This document shows, one piece after another, positions 1-6,999 of a stretch of 12,037 bases of DNA. Under the pieces are notes generated by a model that was given only the letters and a program-made list of their open reading frames with translations, searched no databases and was not told the origin of the DNA. Position 1 is the stretch's first letter; each line of letters begins with the position of its first letter. Source of the stretch: Actinomycetota bacterium (GTDB lineage Bacteria; Actinomycetota; Actinomycetes; Actinomycetales; Microbacteriaceae); assembly GCA_009703635.1 (NCBI GenBank), contig WLFS01000007.1, positions 1-12,037 of the forward strand, written 5' to 3'. A program made the translations under genes and the position numbers.

Positions 1-827
1 GATTTGAACTGGGGCAAAACTACTCCTGGTGCGAGGCGGCGTGCAGTAAGCAAAAAGCCAGTATGAGAAATCATCCGATGCTCTGGCCTAACCGCTAATC
101 CCTGAAGGTGCCAGGGTCTAACCAAAGTTTCAAATGCCAGTGGTTCGGTAAACAATCTCGAAGAACGCAGATCCTCTGCGACCCGAGAAAGCTGGGTTGC
201 TGTTGCAACGTAGACAATCATCAAACCTCCTGGAGCCAAAGCAGTTGCACATTCATCAATGCACTCCCAAGGCGCCAGCATGTCAAGTACTACCCGATCC
301 ACGCTTTGCGGCTTGAGTTTTTTAGGAAGTTGCTCCTGCAGGTCTCCAAAGTGAATCTTCCAGTTCTTTGGGTTAGTACCCAGCTGAGATTTGACGTTAC
401 CTGCCGCAATTTCGGCAAATTCAGAACGCCGTTCAAACGAGTGCAATTCACCAGAATCCCCAATTGCCCGAAGCAGATACATGCTAAGAGCACCTGATCC
501 AACTCCCGCCTCAACAACTACCGCTCCAGGGAAGATGTCTCCTTCAACAAGAATTTGTGCAGCGTCTTTCGGATAAATGATTGCCGCTCCGCGTGGCATT
601 GATAACACGAAATCATTCATGAGCGGTTTCAGAGCCAGATACTCAACGCCGTTTTGAGTTGCGACTACAGAGCCATCGGCTTTTCCGATAATGTCATCGT
701 GTTTCAGATCACCGCGGTGAGTTCCGAAAGCCCCTCCTTTGACAAGCGTGATGGTGTTTAGCCTTCCCTTCGGTCCGGTCAGCTGTACTTTGTCACCGGC
801 TTTAAAGGTGTGAGTTCTCTTCGTCAC
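1..827 (-). CDS. trmI: tRNA (adenine(58)-N1)-methyltransferase TrmI, 3' end outside window
   Basis: This enzyme transfers a methyl group from S-adenosylmethionine to N1 of A58 in the T loop of tRNA, and family members act as tetramers in the cytoplasm. I translated 275 residues from a GTG start at 827-825. The N-terminal 80 residues form the small beta-rich domain, including GGAFGTHRGD at 31-40. The SAM-binding motif I EAGVGSGALS lies at 106-115. The motif LDMLAPWE at 181-188 holds the catalytic-site Asp and the family's LDxxxPW signature. RPWHLQGLAVRPEHRM at 237-252 and the following HTGFL are typical of bacterial TrmI. The reading frame is open to base 1, so only the last few residues are missing. 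The start overlaps the HAD stop as GTGA, and GAAGG eight bases upstream (plus-strand 836-840) can serve as ribosome binding site, so the gene is translated with the HAD gene. The identity is nearly certain. Confidence 0.95.
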   Translation of the reverse strand, partial: MTKRTHTFKAGDKVQLTGPKGRLNTITLVKGGAFGTHRGDLKHDDIIGKADGSVVATQNGVEYLALKPLMNDFVLSMPRGAAIIYPKDAAQILVEGDIFPGAVVVEAGVGSGALSMYLLRAIGDSGELHSFERRSEFAEIAAGNVKSQLGTNPKNWKIHFGDLQEQLPKKLKPQSVDRVVLDMLAPWECIDECATALAPGGLMIVYVATATQLSRVAEDLRSSRLFTEPLAFETLVRPWHLQGLAVRPEHRMISHTGFLLTARRLAPGVVLPQFK

Positions 828-1483
828 TTGAACAGCCTTCGAAGATCAGCCATAGTCACGCCTTCAAGAGTGGGCCAGAGAATGCGACCTGTTTCAATAG
901 GGATCTCCACGATGTTCTTGACTCCAACCGCTTTGGTGTTGGCAGCCTCAGCCGAGCGAAGCCCCGTCAGTGAATCTTCAAAAGCAACACAGTCCTCCGG
1001 CTTTTCGCCAAGCAGCTCTGCAGCTTTGAGGTACGGCTCAGGATGGGGTTTTCCTTGACGAACATCGTCTCCGGCAACGATCACGTCAAAAGCATCGAAA
1101 CCGATTGAATCAGCTACCTGCTTTGCCATGCGGTGCATGGACATTGTCACTAGAGCAGTTTTGATTCTTTTCTTCCGAAGCAGAACTAGCAGTTCCCGAG
1201 CCCCAGGTCGCCAGAAAATTTCCTGCTTCAACTGAGCAGCGACCCCGTCGGTCAGGTGCTCGATAATCTGCTCAGGCTCTAGATCTGAACCGACGCGCTC
1301 TTTGATGATTTTAGATGAGTCATAAAGTGACATGCCAACCAAGCTCAAACCGTCTTGCTCAGTCCAGCTGCTGTTATTTGCCTTAGCAAAGGCACCTTCG
1401 CTCTTCAACCAGTAGGGCTCTGAGTCGATAAGTGTGCCGTCCATGTCCCATAGAACGGCTGCTGGGAGTTGCTTGAAAATCAT
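824..1483 (-). CDS. HAD-superfamily hydrolase, subfamily IA (beta-phosphoglucomutase-like)
   Basis: A 219-residue cytosolic phosphatase or phosphomutase-like protein. Motif I DMDGTLIDSE spans 13-22, with nucleophile D13 and acid/base D15. Motif II is T113 (LVTMS), motif III is K145 (GKPHPEPY), and motif IV is FED at 168-170. The helical cap lies between motifs I and II at about residues 20-90, as in subfamily IA. The full length matches the family. The substrate cannot be read from sequence; small sugar phosphates are usual for this group. It is the first gene of the HAD-trmI unit. The ATG at 1483 has no Shine-Dalgarno sequence, but a -10-like TAGACT ends nine bases before it, suggesting a leaderless or near-leaderless mRNA. 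The pairing with trmI looks like a co-transcription habit and does not by itself point to a role in tRNA modification. Confidence 0.92.
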   Translation of the reverse strand: MIFKQLPAAVLWDMDGTLIDSEPYWLKSEGAFAKANNSSWTEQDGLSLVGMSLYDSSKIIKERVGSDLEPEQIIEHLTDGVAAQLKQEIFWRPGARELLVLLRKKRIKTALVTMSMHRMAKQVADSIGFDAFDVIVAGDDVRQGKPHPEPYLKAAELLGEKPEDCVAFEDSLTGLRSAEAANTKAVGVKNIVEIPIETGRILWPTLEGVTMADLRRLFK

Positions 1484-1492
1484 GATGTTTGA

Positions 1493-1498
1493 AGTCTA
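1493..1498 (-). promoter_or_regulatory. -10 hexamer TAGACT for the HAD-trmI unit
   Basis: TAGACT, read on the minus strand, ends nine bases before the HAD ATG. It fits the actinobacterial TAnnnT -10 pattern and predicts transcription starting at or within a few bases of the start codon. No convincing -35 is seen. Confidence 0.5.
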
Positions 1499-1568
1499 GC
1501 TTTGGCATTTAGCCTTACAGTTAATCCATCTCAAACAAACCAGTAATCAAAGGGCAAGATTTCAAAAA

Positions 1569-2420
1569 GTGACTAGCGAAAACAGTATTTTCGGTGGCCG
1601 GGTGCTTATTTGCGCATTCGAGGGCTGGAACGACGCAGCCGAATCTGCTAGCTCGGCAGCCAAGCTAATCAGCGAAGCACTTCAGTGCCAGGTGGCTGCG
1701 GAAGTAGATCCTGAGGATTACTACGACTTCCAATTCACTCGTCCATCGGTTTCCTTTGACGAATCTGGAGATCGGGAACTGACCTGGCCAGGCACTGCCT
1801 TCATGATCTCAACCGACAAGGATCCGATTCTCTCAAGATTCAGTGTTCTGATTGGGACTGAGCCAGCAAGAAGATGGAAGTCGTTCACGGCTGAAATTCT
1901 AGAAATGATTGAAGACCGAGAAATTGAAGCGGTTATCTTCCTTGGCGGCATGCTCGCGGATACCCCTCACACCAGACCAATAACCGTAAATGCGACTAGC
2001 CAGAACGAGAAAGTTCGTTCTGCGATGAATATCGAGCGCTCAAGCTACGAAGGTCCGGTAGGTATTTTGTCAACACTTGGAATAGCACTCGAAGCAGCCG
2101 GCATTCCCACAATGGCTCTTTGGGCCGCGGTTCCTCACTACGTGCATAACTCACCTTCTCCAAAGGCAACGCTTGCATTAATGGCGGAGCTGGAGAAGAT
2201 GCTGGGTGTGAGCTTTTCTCAAGGAGACTTGGCGGACCAGGCCTTTGAGTGGGAGCGTGGCATAGACGAGATTGCCGAAAATGACGAAGAGATGGCAGGC
2301 TATATCCAGCAACTCGAAAAAACCCGTGATGAGTTTGAATCAGAGGCTGCCTCGGGTGAAGCAATAGCTCGCGAACTAGAAAAGTTCTTGCAGTCCGAAG
2401 AAAAACCACCGGAGAATTAG
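1569..2420 (+). CDS. PAC2 family protein
   Basis: A 283-residue protein of the PAC2 (proteasome assembly chaperone 2-like) family, which is common in actinobacteria. In eukaryotes the family helps assemble the 20S proteasome; the bacterial role is not settled. The hallmark FEGWNDAAESAS lies at 17-28. A central GG segment (FLGGM, 124-128) is followed by the typical C-terminal motif VPHYVHNSPSPKATLALM at 188-205. The last 60 residues are strongly acidic and predicted helical or coiled. The GTG start at 1569 gives the expected N terminus. Upstream signals are weak: AAAGGG at 1549-1554 is far from the start, and CAAGAT at 1555-1560 would be a poor -10 for a leaderless transcript. The gene is divergent from the HAD gene and convergent with uppP, sharing four bases at the stops. 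In Mycobacterium a PAC2 gene also lies in the region of trmI and the proteasome ATPase genes (from memory), so the neighbourhood looks conserved, but no proteasome gene is in this window. Confidence 0.9.
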   Translation: MTSENSIFGGRVLICAFEGWNDAAESASSAAKLISEALQCQVAAEVDPEDYYDFQFTRPSVSFDESGDRELTWPGTAFMISTDKDPILSRFSVLIGTEPARRWKSFTAEILEMIEDREIEAVIFLGGMLADTPHTRPITVNATSQNEKVRSAMNIERSSYEGPVGILSTLGIALEAAGIPTMALWAAVPHYVHNSPSPKATLALMAELEKMLGVSFSQGDLADQAFEWERGIDEIAENDEEMAGYIQQLEKTRDEFESEAASGEAIARELEKFLQSEEKPPEN

Positions 2421-3250
2421 GCCGTTAGTGCTCCACTTGTGAGCATCACCAGTAGCCAAACACCGACGCCTACGCGCCAAATCACAAACGGCAGGAACGA
2501 GCCCTTCTGCAGATATTTCAGCAGGTAGTGGATAACACTAAGCCCAACTACCCCCGAGACAATTGTGGCTACCACTGTTGCAACCAGTAAGTCTTGGCTT
2601 AGGTCACCAACGCTTGCAAAAAACTGAAAAAGACCCGATCCCAGAACTGCCGGAATCGCCAACAAAAAGCTATAGCGAGCTGCCGCTTGTCTTGTGTAGC
2701 CCAACATCAAACCAACTGTGATTGTGCCTCCCGAACGAGATACCCCTGGAACCAATGCCAACGCCTGCCCCATTCCAAAGGCCACACCGTGAGAAAAATT
2801 AAGCCCTGAAATGCTCTTTGTCTTTTTTCCAAAAAAGTCAGCGAGTCCCAACAAGACACCAAAACCGATTAGCGTGTAAGCGATGACCCAAAGGTTTCTA
2901 ACGTCATTTTCAATAAAATCCCGGAACGCAAGACCGAGAATCAGAACCGGAAGAGTTCCGATGATTACCAACCAGCCAAGTTTTGTATCGCTAGTCATTG
3001 TTGAACTGGGCTTTGTTGACCAGCGCAGCCAGGAAGATCCGATTCGAGTGATGTCTTTTATGAAGTATGAAACAACAGCAAATTCCGTGCCAAGTTGAAT
3101 AGTTGCGATAAACGCAGTTAGCTGTGGTTTTGAAAGTTCTGAGAGGCTCATCAACTGCTGTGCAATCTGGACGTGAGCAGATGATGAAATAGGCAGAAAC
3201 TCTGTAAGTCCCTGCACTAAACCAAGAATTAGGGCTTCAAAAAAACTCAC
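2417..3250 (-). CDS. uppP: Undecaprenyl-diphosphatase UppP (BacA type)
   Basis: An integral membrane enzyme that removes a phosphate from undecaprenyl diphosphate, recycling the lipid carrier for peptidoglycan and other envelope polymers. It can give bacitracin tolerance when abundant. At 277 residues it has the usual length, with about eight hydrophobic segments. The catalytic (E/Q)xxxE motif appears as Q13-G-L-T-E17, continuing into FLPISSSAH with H26. The second signature PGVSRSGGT spans 168-176 and includes R172. Gln at the first position is an accepted family variant. The GTG start at 3250-3248 overlaps the stop of the upstream 69-residue gene as GTGA, so the two are probably co-translated. 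Its stop TAA at 2419-2417 overlaps the TAG of the convergent PAC2 gene. Confidence 0.96.
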   Translation of the reverse strand: MSFFEALILGLVQGLTEFLPISSSAHVQIAQQLMSLSELSKPQLTAFIATIQLGTEFAVVSYFIKDITRIGSSWLRWSTKPSSTMTSDTKLGWLVIIGTLPVLILGLAFRDFIENDVRNLWVIAYTLIGFGVLLGLADFFGKKTKSISGLNFSHGVAFGMGQALALVPGVSRSGGTITVGLMLGYTRQAAARYSFLLAIPAVLGSGLFQFFASVGDLSQDLLVATVVATIVSGVVGLSVIHYLLKYLQKGSFLPFVIWRVGVGVWLLVMLTSGALTA

Positions 3251-3456
3251 TGATCGTCTTCAGCCAGCGTGAACGGTAAGAACTCACCGAGCTCAGTGCT
3301 AAGTGCTTCTTCGTAATTTAGGAATGCATCCTCAAGTTGGTAGTAGGCCTGCTCGACGCTTGAATCCTCTTCGCCTCGCTTGGAACTAGCTGCCTCAAAG
3401 TGCTTCTCAAAAGAAGCAATAAGTTGAGTCAAAGCGTTTCTCGGATCAGTAGCCAT
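3247..3456 (-). CDS. Small acidic conserved-type protein of unknown function, upstream of uppP
   Basis: A 69-residue, soluble, strongly acidic and largely helical protein with no Cys, no signal peptide and no membrane segment. Two predicted helices (about 7-25 and 33-55) flank a charged turn KRGEEDSS at 26-33, and the C terminus is acidic (AEDDQ). I do not recognise a named domain; similar small acidic proteins next to uppP occur in related actinobacteria, as I recall. It appears real. It ends in a GTGA overlap with the uppP start, and its ATG at 3456 sits six bases after a TAGTTT -10 hexamer with no Shine-Dalgarno sequence, as for the other leaderless starts here. The overlap suggests a fixed expression ratio with UppP, but a physical interaction is only a guess. 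Confidence 0.8.
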   Translation of the reverse strand: MATDPRNALTQLIASFEKHFEAASSKRGEEDSSVEQAYYQLEDAFLNYEEALSTELGEFLPFTLAEDDQ

Positions 3457-3462
3457 AAACCA

Positions 3463-3468
3463 AAACTA
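3463..3468 (-). promoter_or_regulatory. -10 hexamer TAGTTT for the 69-aa gene-uppP unit
   Basis: TAGTTT on the minus strand is followed by six bases (TGGTTT) and then the ATG. This spacing puts the transcription start at or next to the start codon, so the mRNA would be leaderless. No clear -35 is visible. Confidence 0.5.
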
Positions 3469-3521
3469 CCCGCATTCGCCTTCGGTTCCAAGTATCCAGA
3501 AGATTTTCCAAGGATGGGCCG

Positions 3522-3530
3522 TGCTAACAT
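3522..3530 (+). promoter_or_regulatory. Extended -10 (TGC-TAACAT) upstream of tRNA-Leu
   Basis: TGC at 3522-3524 directly precedes TAACAT at 3525-3530, an extended -10 element. Transcription would start near 3537, about 15 bases before the mature tRNA 5' end, leaving a short leader for RNase P to remove. Only a weak -35-like TTTTCC (3504-3509) is present. Confidence 0.45.
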
Positions 3531-3551
3531 TGGGGCCGTAATACAAGTCAC

Positions 3552-3634
3552 GTCCGGGTGGCGGAATGGTAGACGCGCTAGCTTGAGGTGTTAGTCCTCG
3601 CAAGGGGGTAGGGGTTCAAGTCCCCTCTCGGACA
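3552..3634 (+). tRNA. tRNA-Leu (anticodon GAG)
   Basis: The sequence folds as a class II tRNA. The acceptor stem is GTCCGGG (3552-3558) with CTCGGAC (3627-3633), including one G-T pair, and the discriminator is A3634. The anticodon stem is CTAGC (3578-3582) with GTTAG (3590-3594); the loop carries GAG at 3585-3587, reading CUC and CUU leucine codons. The T arm is AGGGG, loop TTCAAGT, CCCCT. A long variable arm between 3595 and about 3609 is as expected for leucine. The 3' CCA is not encoded, because A3634 is followed by CA, so it must be added by nucleotidyltransferase. It stands alone between divergent and convergent protein genes, with only 21 bases to the mgtE stop and no visible terminator. 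Confidence 0.96.
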
Positions 3635-3655
3635 CAAATCAATGAACCAAAAGGG

Positions 3656-5014
3656 TTAGATTCCCAGCACTGCCTTTGCAATCAGGAAATAGATCACCAA
3701 TCCAGTAGCATCCACAAAAGTTGTGATGAACGGATTGGAAAAAACCGCTGGGTCAGCCCTCAAAGCCAACCCTACAAGCGGCATTACTCCCCCGACAGTT
3801 GCCGCAACGGTGCAAATTGAAAACAGAGTCAATCCAATAACCGTTCCAATTTCGACGCCAAAGACTGCGGAAGCTAGTCCAAAACCTATCGAGCCAAGAA
3901 GTAAGCCGAGCAAGGCACCTACTCGAAGTTCACGGAAGAGAACGAGCCATATGTCTTTTGTTCTTACATCCTGCAAAGCTAGAGCTCGCGTCACGGTTGT
4001 TGCTGCCTGATTTCCGGTGTTTCCGCCAAGGCCGATAAGCAGTGGAACAAACAAGGTCAGCACGACAAGCTGTTCAATTTCAGCTTCAAAAGCTCCAAGC
4101 ACTGAAACTGTAAACGTTGCACCAAGTGCTAGAACCAAAAGCCAAATCACGCGGGATCGAACGATAGCAAATACCGGTGTTGAAAGATAAGGTCTACGAA
4201 GTGGCTCTGCACCTCCCGAGCGGGCAGCGTCTTCGGATTCTTCTTCCTCGAGAATGCGAAGAGCATCATCAACAGTCAAAATTCCAACCAGTCGTTTCTC
4301 GTTGTCTACAACCGGTAGAGCCAAAACTTTCAAATCCGAGCATGTTCTTGCAGCGAACTCTTCATCGTCCCTAGCATTTACCATCAAGGGTTCAGCCATA
4401 ACTTTCGAAACTTTGGTACGGGAAGGGGTTCTCATTAGGTCTCGAAGACTTACCACTCCAACTAGTTCGCGTGAGGAATCAACAACTGGTAGTGTGTAAA
4501 TCGTTTCTGCCGATTGCAACTTGCTTTTGACCTTCGCAAGCGCTTGAGAAACACTGTCGCTGCTTTTCACCGAGATATACTCGGGACTCATCCGACGCCC
4601 AATTGAACCCTGTGCATAGCCAAGAACTTCACTGGTTAGTCCTCGCTCTTTTGCTGATAGGCCAGTAAGTAGTCGATTTGCAACACCGGCTGGCAGTTCG
4701 TCAAGCAACCCGACTCGGTCATCTGGATCCAGCTTTGCAAAAATCGCAGAGACTTCTTCGGAGTTGAGTTCCTCGAGTAGTTCACCTTGCAGCGCAGGTG
4801 CGAGAGACTCAAAAACCTCCAGAGCGAGAGTTTTTGGTAAAACCCGATAAACAATTGCGCGTTCGGTTTCATTTAGTCGCTCAATAAGAGTGACAAGTTC
4901 ACCAGCTTTGAGCTTTCTTGCTAGTGAGGCAATTCCAGAGAGATTTTCAGAGCCAAGGGCTTCTTCGATGAGGTCCATAAGGGCGTCAGCATCGAGCTTG
5001 TCTTCGTTGGTCAT
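3656..5014 (-). CDS. mgtE: Magnesium channel/transporter MgtE
   Basis: A 452-residue inner-membrane Mg2+ channel that works as a homodimer and closes when cytosolic Mg2+ binds its soluble domains. Residues 1-135 form the helical MgtE N domain, ending in repeats of the DPDDRVGLLDELP type (96-108). A CBS-domain pair follows at about 140-258, with YTLPVVD at 173-179 and ALPVVD at 232-237. An acidic linker (EEEESEDAA, 256-264) precedes five hydrophobic segments from about 283 to the end. The pore-family signature GGNTGNQAATT lies at 330-340. D435 in FVDATG is at the position of the pore Asp of Thermus MgtE. The ATG at 5014 has a good ribosome binding site, AGGAGA, five bases upstream. It lies 60 bases downstream of the methylase gene on the same strand, so co-transcription is possible; that gap is too short for an M-box magnesium riboswitch. 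Confidence 0.96.
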   Translation of the reverse strand: MTNEDKLDADALMDLIEEALGSENLSGIASLARKLKAGELVTLIERLNETERAIVYRVLPKTLALEVFESLAPALQGELLEELNSEEVSAIFAKLDPDDRVGLLDELPAGVANRLLTGLSAKERGLTSEVLGYAQGSIGRRMSPEYISVKSSDSVSQALAKVKSKLQSAETIYTLPVVDSSRELVGVVSLRDLMRTPSRTKVSKVMAEPLMVNARDDEEFAARTCSDLKVLALPVVDNEKRLVGILTVDDALRILEEEESEDAARSGGAEPLRRPYLSTPVFAIVRSRVIWLLVLALGATFTVSVLGAFEAEIEQLVVLTLFVPLLIGLGGNTGNQAATTVTRALALQDVRTKDIWLVLFRELRVGALLGLLLGSIGFGLASAVFGVEIGTVIGLTLFSICTVAATVGGVMPLVGLALRADPAVFSNPFITTFVDATGLVIYFLIAKAVLGI

Positions 5015-5019
5015 CGAAG

Positions 5020-5025
5020 TCTCCT
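5020..5025 (-). promoter_or_regulatory. Shine-Dalgarno AGGAGA of mgtE
   Basis: AGGAGA on the minus strand sits five bases before the mgtE ATG. It is one of the few strong ribosome binding sites in the window and suggests that mgtE is translated from a leadered or polycistronic mRNA, unlike the leaderless-looking genes around it. Confidence 0.7.
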
Positions 5026-5074
5026 ATTTGATTGCTGCCATCTTCTCGCTCCAAGAGTAAGTCATTTGGGCACG

Positions 5075-6121
5075 CTATTGGGTTAGGGCCTTGACCATTG
5101 CTGAGACTTTTTGCTGCTGGCCTGCAATTACTATGTGCTCAAGGTTTCTATGAGCCCCAGGCTTTCCAACCAGGCGACCGGATTTGTTGTAGCCACCGAT
5201 TTGCGAGCCAACATATCTTTTTGAGTCAAAATCTAGAATTTCGACGGTTTCGAACCTTGAGCACATATCCGTAAGTTCTCTGCGCGACAACCAGGATTCG
5301 TTGTTGTAGCTAAGTAACAGGGTCTTGACATCAAGCCCAGCGATAACCGTTGCAAGTGCGTTGGGCAAAGTTAGCTTGGAATTAAACGCGCTCTTGTTCT
5401 CGTTCGAGCGGGTGTCGATTCGTTTATTTGCAATCCCGTAGTACTCCGGCTGATCCCAGCGAACCAAGGTTTCCCAAATGTGATAGTTGCCGAAGTATCG
5501 ATGTTGGTTATAGGGCGGATCCAAGTAAGCAAGGTCAAATGAACCCAAGTTTGGAGTCTGCTCAATCGCATCACCTCGAATTGATCTGCCACCACCGGCA
5601 AGAAGTTCTGGAACTTGAAGTTCGAGCTCAAGAGAACTTCGCCTAGACCAGGTCTTTAGATATGCCATTTGGACACCGGTCGTTGAATCAACCTTGTCTG
5701 CTGCAATTAGCAAACTAGCAAGCAGCGGAAAGTACATCCAACTGTTTTTGTAATCGGACTCGATGACGGATCTAACGGCATCAATTCTTTGTCCGTTTTT
5801 GACTTGAAAAAAGCGAGCCTTCTGGCAAAAGACTTCCGTGAAGTACCCGGAAGTTCCAGGTAGCTGGTTCAGTGAGGCTACTGCATCAGCCAACTCTCGA
5901 AGATCTGCTCTAGTGGCGTCAAGTTCAATGAAGGTTTTAGAAAAAACCTCTGAGTAGCTAGCAGTATCAACTGCGGTGACTTGCATACCCAGCTGTTTCA
6001 TGGCTGCGGCCACTCTGGTTGTTCCAGTAAACAGATCTAATGTAGTTCGGGCTTGACTGGCAGCAAACAAGGTTTCAAGTACGGGCATCAGAGCCCGCTT
6101 GGAACCGAGGTACTTAATCAC
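5075..6121 (-). CDS. D12-class adenine-specific DNA methyltransferase, apparently solitary
   Basis: A 348-residue S-adenosylmethionine-dependent methyltransferase resembling the D12/Dam (alpha) class of DNA N6-adenine enzymes. The N terminus IKYLGSKRALMPVL (2-15) is the family's motif X. Motif I is LDLFTGTTRVA at 28-38, where the usual FxGxG appears as FTGTT. The catalytic motif IV DPPYNQHRYFGNYHIWETL spans 201-219. A C-terminal segment rich in Gly and basic residues, KRYVGSQIGG to GKPGAHRN (301-326), may contact DNA. The start is GTG at 6121-6119, which leaves the motif X at its normal place. No restriction endonuclease, specificity subunit or defence gene is adjacent, so an orphan methylase role in marking or regulation is possible. 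The recognition sequence cannot be deduced. It is divergent from the sirtuin gene with only 29 bases between starts, and upstream of mgtE on the same strand. Confidence 0.87.
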   Translation of the reverse strand: MIKYLGSKRALMPVLETLFAASQARTTLDLFTGTTRVAAAMKQLGMQVTAVDTASYSEVFSKTFIELDATRADLRELADAVASLNQLPGTSGYFTEVFCQKARFFQVKNGQRIDAVRSVIESDYKNSWMYFPLLASLLIAADKVDSTTGVQMAYLKTWSRRSSLELELQVPELLAGGGRSIRGDAIEQTPNLGSFDLAYLDPPYNQHRYFGNYHIWETLVRWDQPEYYGIANKRIDTRSNENKSAFNSKLTLPNALATVIAGLDVKTLLLSYNNESWLSRRELTDMCSRFETVEILDFDSKRYVGSQIGGYNKSGRLVGKPGAHRNLEHIVIAGQQQKVSAMVKALTQ

Positions 6122-6128
6122 TTCAGCT

Positions 6129-6139
6129 GACCTAACTTA
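6129..6139 (-). promoter_or_regulatory. Candidate -10 elements for the methylase gene
   Basis: On the minus strand TAAGTT (plus-strand 6134-6139) lies 12 bases before the GTG and fits TAnnnT. TAGGTC (6129-6134) lies seven bases before it but lacks the final T. One of them probably serves the methylase. Both sit inside the 29-base gap shared with the sirtuin promoter. Confidence 0.35.
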
Positions 6140-6143
6140 GACT
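6138..6143 (+). promoter_or_regulatory. -10 hexamer TAGACT for the sirtuin-phosphatase unit
   Basis: TAGACT followed by seven bases (TGAGGCA) and then ATG at 6151. The spacing predicts transcription from the A of the start codon, a leaderless mRNA. It overlaps the minus-strand TAAGTT candidate by two bases. Confidence 0.55.
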
Positions 6144-6150
6144 TGAGGCA

Positions 6151-6999
6151 ATGCCTAACATTGACTCCAACCCATCGACCCTATCCGAGGCTGCTCGCTT
6201 CGGGATTGATTACGCCAGAGAGCAGCTTGCTGGTAAATCAATTCTGGTTCTAACGGGTGCTGGAGTGTCAACCGAATCAGGAATTCCGGATTATCGCGGC
6301 GAGGGAAAAACCGAACGCCACCCTATGACTTTCGATGCGTTCATGGGCAGTGAACAGGCTCGAGCTAGGTATTGGGCAAGAAGCTATGTCGGGTGGTCGG
6401 TTATTGCAAACGCGAAACCTAATGGGAGCCACTTCGCACTAGCCCAGGCTGAGAGCCTGGGACGCATTTCCCACATCATCACACAGAATGTTGATTCCCT
6501 TCATCAACAAGCCGGATCCAAAAAGATCACTGAATTGCACGGTCGTTTAGACAAAGTAGTTTGCATGTCTTGCCGCGGCCTAATTGATCGCTCGAAGATG
6601 GATGTACTAATCGAACAGCTAAACCCCGGTATCCAGAAAGATGTCTCCGTTGAGTTCACGCCGGACGGAGATGCCGAAGTTGAAGCATCCGCGAGTTTCC
6701 GAATTCCTGAATGCCCCTCCTGCTTTGGAATATTGAAGCCAGATGTTGTTTTCTTCGGTGAAAGTGTTCCTACCGAACGGGTTGTGTCCACCATGGAGCA
6801 ACTAGAGCGCTCCGATGCCCTTCTGGTTGCGGGCAGCTCTCTGACTGTAAATAGTGGCATGCGATTTGCCCGCGCGGCGAGCAAGGCTGGTAAACCCATC
6901 GTGATTGTTAACGTTGGTCCAACCAAAGCCGATGACATTGCTATTGCCAAAATTGAAGCACCAACATCTGTTGCTCTCGAGGAGCTGTTGATTGACTAA
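6151..6999 (+). CDS. Sir2-family NAD-dependent protein deacylase (sirtuin)
   Basis: A 282-residue sirtuin that uses NAD+ to remove acyl groups from lysine, giving nicotinamide and O-acyl-ADP-ribose. The NAD-binding motif GAGVSTESGIPDYRG spans 36-50, TQNVDSLHQQAG spans 111-122, and the catalytic base is H130 (ELHG). A structural Zn is probably held by C138, C141, C188 and C191. FFGE at 201-204, GSSLTV at 228-233 and IVNVGPT at 252-258 complete the Rossmann core. The ST.SGIPDYR form and the 46-residue insert between the Cys pairs resemble class II (SIRT4-like) enzymes, so activity on acyl groups other than acetyl, or ADP-ribosylation, is possible. There is no fused effector domain and no defence neighbour, which argues for metabolic protein deacylation over an abortive-infection role. 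The ATG at 6151 is supported by the adjacent TAGACT element. The end overlaps the phosphatase start. Confidence 0.94.
   Translation: MPNIDSNPSTLSEAARFGIDYAREQLAGKSILVLTGAGVSTESGIPDYRGEGKTERHPMTFDAFMGSEQARARYWARSYVGWSVIANAKPNGSHFALAQAESLGRISHIITQNVDSLHQQAGSKKITELHGRLDKVVCMSCRGLIDRSKMDVLIEQLNPGIQKDVSVEFTPDGDAEVEASASFRIPECPSCFGILKPDVVFFGESVPTERVVSTMEQLERSDALLVAGSSLTVNSGMRFARAASKAGKPIVIVNVGPTKADDIAIAKIEAPTSVALEELLID
6979..6984 (+). promoter_or_regulatory. Shine-Dalgarno GAGGAG inside the sirtuin gene for the phosphatase TTG start
   Basis: GAGGAG lies seven bases before TTG 6992 and within the last codons of the sirtuin gene. It decides the choice of the TTG start and supports translational coupling of the two genes. 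Confidence 0.7.

Noticed and set aside
108..497. A 129-codon plus-strand open frame opposite trmI
   Set aside because: The minus strand carries a complete and well-conserved TrmI through this stretch; the plus-strand translation has no recognisable motif and is a shadow.
1996..2409. A 137-codon minus-strand open frame opposite the PAC2 gene
   Set aside because: It lies entirely inside a convincing PAC2 coding region and its composition, rich in Pro, Arg and Ser, is typical of an antisense shadow.
3635..3655. Terminator between tRNA-Leu and mgtE
   Set aside because: Only 21 bases are available and no stem followed by a T run is present on either strand.
5015..5074. Magnesium riboswitch (M-box) upstream of mgtE
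   Set aside because: The gap to the methylase gene is only 60 bases, too short for an M-box, and it shows a simple Shine-Dalgarno sequence.
6151..6999. Sir2 protein as part of an antiphage system with the neighbouring methylase
   Set aside because: It is a single-domain, SIRT4-like enzyme with an intact zinc site, coupled to a housekeeping-type phosphatase. No TIR, SLOG, Argonaute, helicase or toxin gene is nearby.
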